DNA of 64,000 bases, taken from contig CAJTLN010000002.1 in assembly GCA_910577505.1 (NCBI GenBank), positions 62,001 to 126,000 on the forward strand, read 5' to 3'. Positions 41,638 to 51,595 of the stretch are shown piece by piece. This DNA comes from an uncultured Bacilli bacterium (GTDB taxonomy: Bacteria > Bacillota_I > Bacilli_A > RF39 > UBA660). Position 1 is the stretch's first letter, and every line of letters begins with the position of its first letter. A program made the position numbers and the translations under genes. The notes beneath the pieces are model-generated. The model saw nothing but the letters and a program-made list of their open reading frames with translations, had not been told where the DNA came from and ran no database searches.

Positions 41638-44600
41638 ATGAAAAGCAACATAAAAATGAAAAACGATATTAAACTTTTAGGAGTTATTTTTTTCTGTATT
41701 GTAGCTTTATCAAGTATTATTTTAGTTGTTGGATTATCTACAGCTGATAATAAAGCATCTATTGAAAACAATATAGAAATAATTCCATATTATGCTAATA
41801 AAAGCGAAGAAGTATTGTATTTATCAGATATTAATTATTTAACTGGTAAAGATGCAGGTGGAGCCAATAACTCATATGCTGGTTGGGATGAAATAAGATA
41901 TGATAGAACAAAAGATGGCAAAATATCTTTAAAAATAGAGGGTGGAGCTTTTGAATTCCCAAAAGGAATTTGGGCACATGCTTCATCAAGAATTACTTAT
42001 GATGTAAGTGAATATAATTATAAGTATTTTACTACATGGTATGGAGTAAATACTTCATCATCTGCTGGTAATGGTGTTAAGTTTTCAATTTATACATCAA
42101 AAGATGGAAAGAATTGGGAAGCAGCTATTTATCAAAAGGTAAAATTACCAAAAGAAGAAGCTGAAAAAATAGTTGTAGATTTAGAAGGTGTTAAATTATT
42201 AAGATTAGAAGCTGATTCTAATGGATCAAATGGGAATGATCATAGTGTTTATGCTGATGCTAAATTAACAAATGATTTTACAGAACCAAGTATTTTTAAA
42301 TCTTTAGATGAATATGATGAAATAATAAAATCACAATTTAATGGTGAAACAGATATAACAGGAGAAGCAGAATTTAACTTATTAAAAAGACAACTTATTG
42401 CTAATGTTGGACAGTTTACAATAAATTCATTTTATAATGCAAATGATGATAATAAAGCAGTACTTGATTGGTTAATGAGTAATCAACAAGCTCTTAGATA
42501 TTATATTTTCAGTAGTAAACCTTTAGGAAATAGTTATTATAAATCATTAACACAATTATCTAGGTTATATAGAAATTATAAAGATGATTTTAATAATACT
42601 GAGGTAACAAAATATGGTACAGTTTTGGGTGATTTGTATCTTAGAATGGCGATATCTTTATCATTAACTCATTCTACTACCATTGGATTATGGATGGATA
42701 ATGCTTCAAATCCAGAAAGCCAATCAGATTCTGTTAGAAGATATGCAATTATTAAATACATGCATAAAAATAATCTTTTTGAAGGTCCAGACGGTATGGA
42801 TTATAACGCATGGTTCGAAAAATATACTGTAGAAGAAATGCGTTATGTTATGGCAAACAATATTGATGATCAATCTATGCTATGGTTAAATGCATATGTT
42901 CGTGAATTAATTAAAAAAGAGGGGAGTAGTCGTTTGTGGCCACATAAATATATAGAATACGTATGGCCAAATTATGGAAATTCTGTTTATTATGCAGAAG
43001 AAAATAAAGAATATTTTAATGATTTATTTTCTGTTCCAGATGAAGAACATGAAGGACAAAGAATAGGATTATGGGATGTTGTTTATACTATTCCAGGTGG
43101 AGTAGATGTACCAGAATATAAATTACAAATACCAAGGGGTACATCAGATAATAAAATTTATAAAGTATGGATGAACATGCGAAACAAATTTGGTACAGGT
43201 GCCGTTTGTGGAGGTATTTCTAAGACTGGATCAAATATTAGAGGAGTTCTTGGACTTCCTGATGCTGTTGTTGGACAACCAGGACATGCTGCTCATATAA
43301 ATTATTTTAAAAATAGTAAAGGAGAAGGATACTGGGGCATTGATAATGACGTTAGTGGATGGGCATATACAGGTTCTTCTGCATTATTAGGTTGGGCATC
43401 TGGTCCATATGCTAGCGGTTATACTGGTACTTATATACCTTTAGCACAAGAAGTTGTTAATCATTTTGATATATATGAACAAAGTCAAAAATTTGTATAT
43501 CTTGCAAATTCTTATACTGATTTAGCTAAAAAAGAAGAAATGTATAGAAAAGCATTAGAAATTCAACCATTAAATTTAAATGCATGGTATGAATTAATCT
43601 TAACTTATAATGCTTCTTCAGCAAAAACAGAAGAACAATACATAGAATTATCAAGAGAAATAGCAGAAGCATTAAAATACTATCCATTACCTATGTATCA
43701 AATGACAAATCAAATTAAACCAAAATTAACAAGTATTGAAGCAGAATATCAATTTACATTGTTACAAACAAGAGTATTAAAAGAGGCAAGTGCTACTCCT
43801 AATAATTCAACAGCAGTATTACAACCTAGTATTACAAGATTAATGGCTAATTATTTATTAGGTCAAATGGATACTAATATAGCAACTTTCTCATTTGATG
43901 GAGAAAATGCTGGTAAAATATTATTATCTAGTCGTTTTGATGGAAATGGTGTTCGTTGGGATTATAGTATAGATGGTAAGAAAACTTGGAAAGAAGTAAG
44001 CTTCTCAGCAGAAGAAGAACATAAATGGCAATTAACAGAAGAAGAAATAGCTGCAATGTCATCTGCAAATGATTTATATATTCATATTGTAGGTGTTAAT
44101 TATTCAGAAGAAAATTTATATAAAATAGATATTCAAGAGTCAGCTGGATTACCATCAACTTTGTTTGCAAGTGATTTAGAAAATAAATTAATAGGAGCAG
44201 TAGATTCAATAGAATGGAAATATAATGAAACAGATGAATGGACAAAATATAAAAATAAACAACCAGAATTAACAGGTGATAAGTCTGTTATAGTAAGAAT
44301 GGGTGCTACAGGAACAAACTTAGCATCTAATAGTAGCGTTACATATACTTTTACTGAAGATGTTGTAAATAACAAAAGAAAATATATTCCAGTTTCTCAT
44401 ATAACATTAGAAGCTGTATCAACTGAAGCTGTCAATCAGTCAGGTAGTGCTTTATTTGCAATTGATGCTAACTACAATACAAGATGGCATTCTGCTTGGA
44501 ATGGTAGCGATACAGAACGTTATATTACTGTTAAGTTAGATCAACCTTATAATATATCTGCTGTAGAATTTGTTCCAGCAGCTGGTGGAAATGGAAAAAT

Positions 44601-47600
44601 TTATGATGGAACAGTATGGGGAAGTATGGATGGTGAACATTGGATTGTAATTTCACAAAAGAAAGGACTTACTTATACAAATGCAACAACAACAGTAAGT
44701 CAAGCTATTGATAATATAAAAAGTTTTGATGCTGATGTTCCTCAACGAGTTCAATATGTTAAAATTGTTGCAGATAGAACAAATGGTAATTGGTTTACTG
44801 CTAGAGCATTTAATTTCTATGAAGATACAACTGTAAAAATTGCAGCAAACTTTACTTTTGATGGAGCAAATGCTGGTTTAATATCATTAATTGACTCAGA
44901 ATATAAAGATGTTTGGAAGTATTCAATAGATGGTGGTAATACATGGAAACTTGCAACTGGAAACCAACATCAATTATCAAAAAATGAGATAAAAAATATA
45001 ACTTCAGAAAATGGTATAAAAATACAATTAGCTGGTGATGATACAGAATACTCAATTAATATAAAAGAATCTGAAGCGCTTGTAATTAATCCTTATGTAA
45101 ATGACTTAGAAAATAGATTGATAGGACTTACTGATGTTTCAAGATTAGAATGGAAGTATTCTGATGAAGATGATTGGACTTCATATAGTGATGAAGAACC
45201 TATCGTAAAAGGTAATAGAACTCTTCAAGTTAGATTAAAAGCAACTGGAATCACTTTACCTAGTGAAGCTTTAGAATATCAATTTACTGAAGATAATCAA
45301 ACAGATAAAGTTAAATATATTCCAATTAAACATTTATCTATTCACGGATATTCAACACAATCTGTAGACTCAAAAAGACCATATTATGCACCAAATGCAA
45401 TAGATGGTACTCCAAATACTTTATGGCATACTGATTTTAGATATTCAGTGTTACAACAAGAAGGAAATCCTTATTTAACAATTAAACTTGATTCACCAAG
45501 AAATATATCAGCTTTAGAATTTATTCAAAAGAAATACAGATCAAATGATCCTGATGATATAAAAAATGCAATAGTTTATGTAAGTATGGATGGAGAAAAT
45601 TGGGTTGAAGCTGGTAGAATTGAAAATTGTCCTCAAGATAATGAATTAAGACAAATTATATTTGAAGAAAGTGTTAGTGGACAATATGTAAAACTTGAGA
45701 TGGAAACTTATGGTATATTTGCTTCAGTAGCAATGATTAATCTTTATGAAGATATTAGTCAAATTACATCACATGTAAGTATTAAGTATGATGTTACAGA
45801 AAAAACTAATAAATCTGTAACTGCAGAGTTAGTTTCTGATAAAGATATTACTGTGATTAATAATAATGGTGAAAAGACATTTACATTTACTGAAAATGGA
45901 ACTTTTACATTCGAATATACAGATCAAACAGGTGAAATAAAAACTGCTGTTGCTGTAGTTGATTGGATTGATAAAGAAGCTCCAACAGGAACAATAAACT
46001 ATAGTATTAGAGATGTTACTAATGAGAATGTAGTTGTTACTTTAACTACTAGTGAAGAAGTAACTATCACAAATAATAATGGTTCTAATACATATACATT
46101 TACTGAAAATGGAGAATTTACATTTGAATTTGTAGATGCTGCTGGAAATGAAGGAACAGCTACAGCAAATGTAACATGGATAAATAAAAATGCTCCAACT
46201 GGAACAATAGATTATAGTACTAATGATATTACTAATGGAGATGTAGTAGCTACTTTAAATGTTGGTAGTGGTATAGTTATTACAAATAATCATGGTTTAA
46301 ATACATATATATTTACTGAAAATGGAACATTTACATTTGAATTTGTTGATTCAATTGGAAATAGAGGTACTGCAACAGCAACTGTTAATTGGATAGATAA
46401 AGTTGCTCCAACTGCTAAGGTAGAATATAGTACAACAGAATTAACAAATAAAGATGTAGTTGTAACATTAAAAGATTTTAGTGAAGATATTGAAATTTTA
46501 AATAATAATGGAATAGCTGTATATACATTTACAGAAAATGGAGAGTTTGAATTTGAAATTCAAGATGAAGCAGGAAATGTTTCTAAAATAAAAGCAGTTG
46601 TAAATAATATTGATAAGGTTGCTCCAACATCAAAAGTAGAATATAGTACAACTGAATTAACTAATAAAGATGTAGTAGTAACAATAAAAGATTTTAATGA
46701 AGAAGTAACAATTCTAAATAATAATGGAAAAGATACTTATACATTCACTGAAAATGGTGTATTTACATTTGAAATTAAAGATAAAGCAGGAAATGTTTCT
46801 AAAATAGAAGCAGCTGTAAATAATATAGACAAAGTTGCACCAACTGCTAAGGTTGAATATAGTACAACTGAATTAACTAATAAAGATGTAGTAGTAACAA
46901 TAAAAGATTTTAATGAAGAAGTAACAATTCTAAATAATAATGGAAAAGATACTTATACATTCACTGAAAATGGTGTATTTACATTTGAAATTCAAGATAA
47001 AGCAGGAAATGTTTCTAAAATAGAAGCAGCTGTAAATAATATAGACAAAGTTGCACCAACTGCTAAGGTTGAATATAGTACAACTGAATTAACAAATAAA
47101 GATGTAGTAGTAACAATAAAAGATTTTAATGAAGAAGTAACAATTCTAAATAATAATGGAAAAGATACTTATACATTCACTGAAAATGGTGTATTTACAT
47201 TTGAAATTCAAGATAAAGCAGGTAATATTTCTAAAATAGAAGCAAAAGTTGATAATATTAATAAAAATATGCCAACTGCAGAAGTTGAATATAGTACTAC
47301 TGAATTAACTAATAAAGATGTAGTGGTAACTTTAACTTCTAATGAAGATATAACTATTACAAACAATAATGGCTCTAATACCTATACATTTAAAGCGAAT
47401 GGTGAATTCAAATTTGAATTTGTTAACAAAGCAGGTGTAAGTGGGTATGTTATTGCTAAAGTTGATTGGATTGACAAGACTGCTCCAACAGCAAAAGTAG
47501 AATATAGTAGAACTGAACTAACTAATAAAGATGTAGTAGTAACATTAAAAGATTTTAGTGAAGAAGTAACTATTTTAAATAATGGTGGTAAAGATACTTA

Positions 47601-48723
47601 TACATTTGTTGAAAATGGAACTTTTACATTCGAAATTCAAGATAAAGCAGGAAATATTTCTAAAATAGAAGCAACTGTAAATAATATAGACAAAGTTGCT
47701 CCAACTGCTAAGGTTGAATATAGTATAACTGAGTTAACAAACAAAGATGTAGTAGTAATTTTAAAAGATTTCAGTGAAGAAGTAACTATTTTAAATAATA
47801 ATGGTTCTAATACATATACATTCACTGAAAATGGTGTATTTACATTTGAAATTCAAGACAAAGCTGGAAATATCTCTAAAATAGAAGCAAAAGTTGCTAA
47901 TATTAATAAAGTTGCTCCAACAGCAAAAGTAGAATATAGTACAACTGAGTTAACAAACAAAGATGTAGTAGTAACTTTAAAAGATTTTAGTAAAGATGTA
48001 ACTATTCTTAATAATGGTGGAAAAGATACATATGTATTTACTGAGAATGGAGAGTTTGTATTTGAAATTCAAGACAAAGCTGGTAATATTTCTAAAATAA
48101 AAGCAATTGTAAATAATATTGATAAGGTTGCTCCAACAGCAAAAGTAGAATATAATACAACTGAATTAACTAATAAAGATGTAGTAGCAACTTTAAAAGA
48201 TTTCAGTGAAGATGTAACTATTTTAAACAATGATGGTAAGGCTACTTACACATTTACTGAAAATGGTGAGTTTACATTTGAATTTGTTGATAAGGCTGGA
48301 AATAAAGGAACTTTAGTTACTAAGGTTAATTGGATTATTAAAGAAGATAAAAAAGATGAAAATCAAAATAATAACAATAATAATCAAAATAATAATAACC
48401 AAAACAATAATAGTTCTATTGTAAATAAACCTTCAAATAATAATAGTTCAAATATTGACAAAAATGATTCTAATAATAGTACTGAAACAGATAAAAATGA
48501 TTCAATAAATGAAAATAAAAAACCAGAAGAAAACGATACTGATGATAAAAACAATAGTGTTGTAGAAAAAGAAGAAGATAAAAAGAACACTGAACAAAGT
48601 GATTCTGAGGGTAAAGAAACTAAAAATAATAATATATTAAAAATAATTATGATTGCATTACTTATACTTATTGTTATTATAATTGGTGAAGTACATATTT
48701 ATAGAAAATCAAATAGTCAATAA
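41638..48723 (+). CDS. giant cell-surface protein: NPCBM, transglutaminase core, discoidin and repeat domains
   Basis: 2361 residues. N-terminal transmembrane/signal segment (about 10-33); NPCBM-type carbohydrate-binding domain (about 55-215; GIWAHASSRITYDV, DGKNWEAAIY, RLEADSNGSNGNDH). A helical region follows, with a papain/transglutaminase-like core: Cys524 in GAVCGGISKTG, His550 in GHAAH and Asp569 in YWGIDND. Two F5/8-type C (discoidin) domains lie near 916-1063 and 1226-1372. Twelve Ig-like repeats of about 72 residues lie from 1373 to 2232. Then an Asn-rich linker and a C-terminal transmembrane helix with a short basic tail but no LPXTG. Probably surface-bound, binding glycans. The ATG follows AAGGGGTAAGG. 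Confidence 0.85.
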   Translation: MKSNIKMKNDIKLLGVIFFCIVALSSIILVVGLSTADNKASIENNIEIIPYYANKSEEVLYLSDINYLTGKDAGGANNSYAGWDEIRYDRTKDGKISLKIEGGAFEFPKGIWAHASSRITYDVSEYNYKYFTTWYGVNTSSSAGNGVKFSIYTSKDGKNWEAAIYQKVKLPKEEAEKIVVDLEGVKLLRLEADSNGSNGNDHSVYADAKLTNDFTEPSIFKSLDEYDEIIKSQFNGETDITGEAEFNLLKRQLIANVGQFTINSFYNANDDNKAVLDWLMSNQQALRYYIFSSKPLGNSYYKSLTQLSRLYRNYKDDFNNTEVTKYGTVLGDLYLRMAISLSLTHSTTIGLWMDNASNPESQSDSVRRYAIIKYMHKNNLFEGPDGMDYNAWFEKYTVEEMRYVMANNIDDQSMLWLNAYVRELIKKEGSSRLWPHKYIEYVWPNYGNSVYYAEENKEYFNDLFSVPDEEHEGQRIGLWDVVYTIPGGVDVPEYKLQIPRGTSDNKIYKVWMNMRNKFGTGAVCGGISKTGSNIRGVLGLPDAVVGQPGHAAHINYFKNSKGEGYWGIDNDVSGWAYTGSSALLGWASGPYASGYTGTYIPLAQEVVNHFDIYEQSQKFVYLANSYTDLAKKEEMYRKALEIQPLNLNAWYELILTYNASSAKTEEQYIELSREIAEALKYYPLPMYQMTNQIKPKLTSIEAEYQFTLLQTRVLKEASATPNNSTAVLQPSITRLMANYLLGQMDTNIATFSFDGENAGKILLSSRFDGNGVRWDYSIDGKKTWKEVSFSAEEEHKWQLTEEEIAAMSSANDLYIHIVGVNYSEENLYKIDIQESAGLPSTLFASDLENKLIGAVDSIEWKYNETDEWTKYKNKQPELTGDKSVIVRMGATGTNLASNSSVTYTFTEDVVNNKRKYIPVSHITLEAVSTEAVNQSGSALFAIDANYNTRWHSAWNGSDTERYITVKLDQPYNISAVEFVPAAGGNGKIYDGTVWGSMDGEHWIVISQKKGLTYTNATTTVSQAIDNIKSFDADVPQRVQYVKIVADRTNGNWFTARAFNFYEDTTVKIAANFTFDGANAGLISLIDSEYKDVWKYSIDGGNTWKLATGNQHQLSKNEIKNITSENGIKIQLAGDDTEYSINIKESEALVINPYVNDLENRLIGLTDVSRLEWKYSDEDDWTSYSDEEPIVKGNRTLQVRLKATGITLPSEALEYQFTEDNQTDKVKYIPIKHLSIHGYSTQSVDSKRPYYAPNAIDGTPNTLWHTDFRYSVLQQEGNPYLTIKLDSPRNISALEFIQKKYRSNDPDDIKNAIVYVSMDGENWVEAGRIENCPQDNELRQIIFEESVSGQYVKLEMETYGIFASVAMINLYEDISQITSHVSIKYDVTEKTNKSVTAELVSDKDITVINNNGEKTFTFTENGTFTFEYTDQTGEIKTAVAVVDWIDKEAPTGTINYSIRDVTNENVVVTLTTSEEVTITNNNGSNTYTFTENGEFTFEFVDAAGNEGTATANVTWINKNAPTGTIDYSTNDITNGDVVATLNVGSGIVITNNHGLNTYIFTENGTFTFEFVDSIGNRGTATATVNWIDKVAPTAKVEYSTTELTNKDVVVTLKDFSEDIEILNNNGIAVYTFTENGEFEFEIQDEAGNVSKIKAVVNNIDKVAPTSKVEYSTTELTNKDVVVTIKDFNEEVTILNNNGKDTYTFTENGVFTFEIKDKAGNVSKIEAAVNNIDKVAPTAKVEYSTTELTNKDVVVTIKDFNEEVTILNNNGKDTYTFTENGVFTFEIQDKAGNVSKIEAAVNNIDKVAPTAKVEYSTTELTNKDVVVTIKDFNEEVTILNNNGKDTYTFTENGVFTFEIQDKAGNISKIEAKVDNINKNMPTAEVEYSTTELTNKDVVVTLTSNEDITITNNNGSNTYTFKANGEFKFEFVNKAGVSGYVIAKVDWIDKTAPTAKVEYSRTELTNKDVVVTLKDFSEEVTILNNGGKDTYTFVENGTFTFEIQDKAGNISKIEATVNNIDKVAPTAKVEYSITELTNKDVVVILKDFSEEVTILNNNGSNTYTFTENGVFTFEIQDKAGNISKIEAKVANINKVAPTAKVEYSTTELTNKDVVVTLKDFSKDVTILNNGGKDTYVFTENGEFVFEIQDKAGNISKIKAIVNNIDKVAPTAKVEYNTTELTNKDVVATLKDFSEDVTILNNDGKATYTFTENGEFTFEFVDKAGNKGTLVTKVNWIIKEDKKDENQNNNNNNQNNNNQNNNSSIVNKPSNNNSSNIDKNDSNNSTETDKNDSINENKKPEENDTDDKNNSVVEKEEDKKNTEQSDSEGKETKNNNILKIIMIALLILIVIIIGEVHIYRKSNSQ
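45754..48333 (+). repeat. twelve tandem ~216-base coding repeats
   Basis: Units of about 216 bases (72 codons; two or three are 71) each encode an IDKVAPTAKVEYSTTELTNK-type Ig-like domain. Units 5-7 (about 46.6-47.3 kb) are almost identical at DNA level, while the first three and the last differ more. This indicates recent expansion by recombination, and copy number may vary between strains. Confidence 0.9.
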
Positions 48724-48736
48724 ATTATGATTATGC

Positions 48737-48762
48737 AAAAGAGGATTTGATCCTCTTTTTTT
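48737..48762 (+). terminator. intrinsic terminator
   Basis: AAAAGAGGAT, TTG loop, ATCCTCTTTTTTT after the giant gene. Confidence 0.8.
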
Positions 48763-48782
48763 GTTTTAAATTAATATAATTA

Positions 48783-48791
48783 TGGTATAAT
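48783..48791 (+). promoter_or_regulatory. extended -10 promoter
   Basis: TGGTATAAT lies 26 bases before ATG 48818; AGAGAGG ribosome binding site between. Confidence 0.55.
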
Positions 48792-48817
48792 TTTTTATAG
48801 TAGAGAGAGGTTTATAT

Positions 48818-51559
48818 ATGAAGTGTGATAAGTGTGGGACAGAATTAGGAACAGATTTAGTTTGTACTAATTGTAATAAAAATTTAGAGAATAATATTCA
48901 ACAAGCGGATGATTTAAAAAGTGGAAGTTCTTCTGATGTCAAAGTGCCAAATAATTTCTTTTTAAAAAATAAGAAATTATTAATTGGTGTTGGAATAGGT
49001 GTAGTAGTTATTTGTATTTTAATTATTTTATATGCTATTTTATTTGGATTTGAAAAACTGGAGTGGGATGATAAGTATAAGAGTGTTTCTTTAGATTATG
49101 TAGCTCAAGCTAGTATGAAGATTGGTTATGATATTTCAAATAGAGATAAAGTGGACGATGTTAAAGTCAATGTTTCTTGTGGTAAATATGAAATTAGTAA
49201 AAGAGAGATAACTTGGGATTTAAAAGAAGCTAAAGGTAAATGTACTATTGAAGTTTCATATAAATTGAAGAAATTAAAAAAAGAAGTAACTGTAATTCCT
49301 TCAGATATAGAAAATGAACAAGAGTTAGCTTTAGAATATAATATTGATTTAGACTTTGATGAAGATTTAGATTTTGATGGTTTAACAAATAAACAAGAAA
49401 AAGAATATGGAACAAATCCTATACTTGCAGATACAGATATGGATGGACTGGATGATTATTATGAGATATTTACTAGTAAGACTGATCCTACAAAAGCAGA
49501 TACTGATGAAGATGGATTAAATGATTATGATGAGATAGAAATGCAACTTGATCCATTAAAGAGTGATTCTAAAGGTGATGGAGTTAAAGATGGAGATAGA
49601 ACTCTTAGTTTTGAATATTCAAATGATGAAGTAAGTTTATCTGTTAATGGAAAAGGTAATATTGCTAGTTCTATTGTTAATGTAAATAAAGATACTAAGA
49701 TTAGTACAAAAACGGGAATGATTAATAAACTTTATTCTGTTTATAGTGAAGGAGAAGTTAATGATTTAACTATTAGTATTTCATATACAGATGAAGAATT
49801 AGTTGCTAACGATATTATAGAAGATAATCTTACTATATACGCTTATAAATCTGATAAAGCGGAATATGAAAAGGTTAAAACAGAAATAGATAAAAATCAA
49901 AAGAAAGTTAAAGCTAAAGCTAAAAAAGGTGAAAACTATGTAATTGGTGATGGCAGTAAGATAAAACTTAAAAGTACTAGTCAGATATTGTTTGTTTTGG
50001 ATAATTCTTGGAGTATGTATAGTAATGAGCAATATAAAGAAATTACAGGTGAAGATTATGCAGGGAATTTAGATGGATTTGATAAAGAGGGCGCTAGATT
50101 TACTTTAACTAGCGATTTGATTGATAAGCTATCTAGTAAGGGGCACAGTATTGGAATTTCTGAGTTTAGAAGCGACTATGCTAATATTTCTAAAATTGGA
50201 ACGTCTAAAGGAACATTAAAGAAAAATTTGAATAATATGTATGGTAAATTTGCAACAAATGTTGCTGGAACGAATATTAGAACAGCATTAGAAAATGGAA
50301 TGAAAGAGTTTGATGAAGAAAGTGATAATAAATATATTATTATATTAACTGATGGACAAGATTCAGAATTAAAATCTTCTGCTGAAAAAATAATAAATAA
50401 GGCGAACGAAGAAGATGTTAATATATGTTCAATTGGTTTTGGTGGAGGCTCACTTAATGTTGAACTTTCAAATATATCTAATGCTACTGGATGTAAATTC
50501 TTCTCATCTAGTGATTCGAATGGTTTAACAGAACTATTTGATAATGTAGAGACAGAATTATCTGATGACTTAGTAGATGTAGATAATGATGGAGAAAGTG
50601 ACGCAATTTTAATTGCTGATAGTGGGTTTATAGTAAATAGAGATGGCTTTTCATTTAGGAACTATTCTTCTAACATAGCAGGAGGACATTGTTATGGAAT
50701 GGCTAATTTTGCTGAATTGTATTATTTAAAAAAATTACCTTTAAACGTAAGTTCAATAGAAAACGGTGGATTAAAATCATATGCTTACGATTTGAGAAAT
50801 ACATATTTTAAAAACTATAATAGTTTATATTCTTATAATTTACAAACAAATGCATTAAAATACAATTTTGGTTATGATTATTTTAATGAAGAAATTCCAG
50901 TAGATTTGAGAGAATTAGATAATAATAAATTGATTTTCAGTAAGGAATATAAGAAAGAAATAAAAGATTCTAATTTGTATGATATAACTGATAAAAAGTC
51001 AGGATTATCTAGTGAAGGTCAAATTGAAAAATATGGATTTACATATGAAAAATACGAAGAACTATTATTCAATGAAGACAAGATGCAAAAAAGTACAGTA
51101 ATTAATAATGATGATAAACAAATGTTTAATGCTATATATGCTGTATTTATAAAACAAGAAGGAGTTCATCATATTTCTTCTTCTATGAATTTTGATTTGT
51201 GGTTGAGAGATTTAGTTGAAAAGGAAAATAATGATTATAGTGGCGGTAGTGGTTTTATTAATGTTCTAAAGACAAGATTAGCAAGTGGAGACCCTGTTAC
51301 TATAACAGCAGATTATTATGGTCAACATGCAATAAATGCAATTAGTTTAGCACAAGATATAGAAAATCCTAATTATTATTATATTAGTGTTTATGATAAT
51401 AATTATCCGGGAGAAAAAAGATATGTTGATTTAGAATGCAAAAAAGATAAATGTGTTATGAGGCCTAATGAATATTATGAAGATGTTAATGGTAAACCCA
51501 TAAGAATGACAGCTTCATTAGAATATGATTTAGAATATTATAAAGATTATATTAAATAA
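48818..51559 (+). CDS. membrane-anchored vWA protein with a papain-like C-terminal domain
   Basis: 913 residues. A cytoplasmic zinc ribbon (CDKC...CTNC, residues 3-19) is followed by one transmembrane helix (about 53-76). Calcium-binding thrombospondin-3-like repeats span 180-260 (DxDxDGLxDxxE units). A von Willebrand A domain runs from 388 to 580 with MIDAS D395-x-S-x-S399 and TDGQD at 511-515. The C-terminal part has Cys625 in GGHCYGMANF, His837 in YYGQHAINAI and Asp860 in VYDNNYPG, a papain-like triad order. Probably a surface adhesin or protease. Converges on pyrG. Confidence 0.85.
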   Translation: MKCDKCGTELGTDLVCTNCNKNLENNIQQADDLKSGSSSDVKVPNNFFLKNKKLLIGVGIGVVVICILIILYAILFGFEKLEWDDKYKSVSLDYVAQASMKIGYDISNRDKVDDVKVNVSCGKYEISKREITWDLKEAKGKCTIEVSYKLKKLKKEVTVIPSDIENEQELALEYNIDLDFDEDLDFDGLTNKQEKEYGTNPILADTDMDGLDDYYEIFTSKTDPTKADTDEDGLNDYDEIEMQLDPLKSDSKGDGVKDGDRTLSFEYSNDEVSLSVNGKGNIASSIVNVNKDTKISTKTGMINKLYSVYSEGEVNDLTISISYTDEELVANDIIEDNLTIYAYKSDKAEYEKVKTEIDKNQKKVKAKAKKGENYVIGDGSKIKLKSTSQILFVLDNSWSMYSNEQYKEITGEDYAGNLDGFDKEGARFTLTSDLIDKLSSKGHSIGISEFRSDYANISKIGTSKGTLKKNLNNMYGKFATNVAGTNIRTALENGMKEFDEESDNKYIIILTDGQDSELKSSAEKIINKANEEDVNICSIGFGGGSLNVELSNISNATGCKFFSSSDSNGLTELFDNVETELSDDLVDVDNDGESDAILIADSGFIVNRDGFSFRNYSSNIAGGHCYGMANFAELYYLKKLPLNVSSIENGGLKSYAYDLRNTYFKNYNSLYSYNLQTNALKYNFGYDYFNEEIPVDLRELDNNKLIFSKEYKKEIKDSNLYDITDKKSGLSSEGQIEKYGFTYEKYEELLFNEDKMQKSTVINNDDKQMFNAIYAVFIKQEGVHHISSSMNFDLWLRDLVEKENNDYSGGSGFINVLKTRLASGDPVTITADYYGQHAINAISLAQDIENPNYYYISVYDNNYPGEKRYVDLECKKDKCVMRPNEYYEDVNGKPIRMTASLEYDLEYYKDYIK

Positions 51560-51593
51560 AAAGATATTAGAATTTTCTCTAATATCTTTTTAT
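51558..51593. terminator. bidirectional terminator
   Basis: AAAAAGATATTAGA (51558-51571) pairs with TCTAATATCTTTTT (51578-51591) between convergent genes. Confidence 0.85.
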
Positions 51594-51595
51594 AA

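Noticed and set aside
45754..48333. CRISPR array or satellite repeat
   Set aside because: The 216-base units are in frame, encode one domain each and have no spacers.
48818..51559. LPXTG sortase signals in the large surface proteins
   Set aside because: No LPxTG or clear variant is seen at the C-termini of the giant or vWA proteins.
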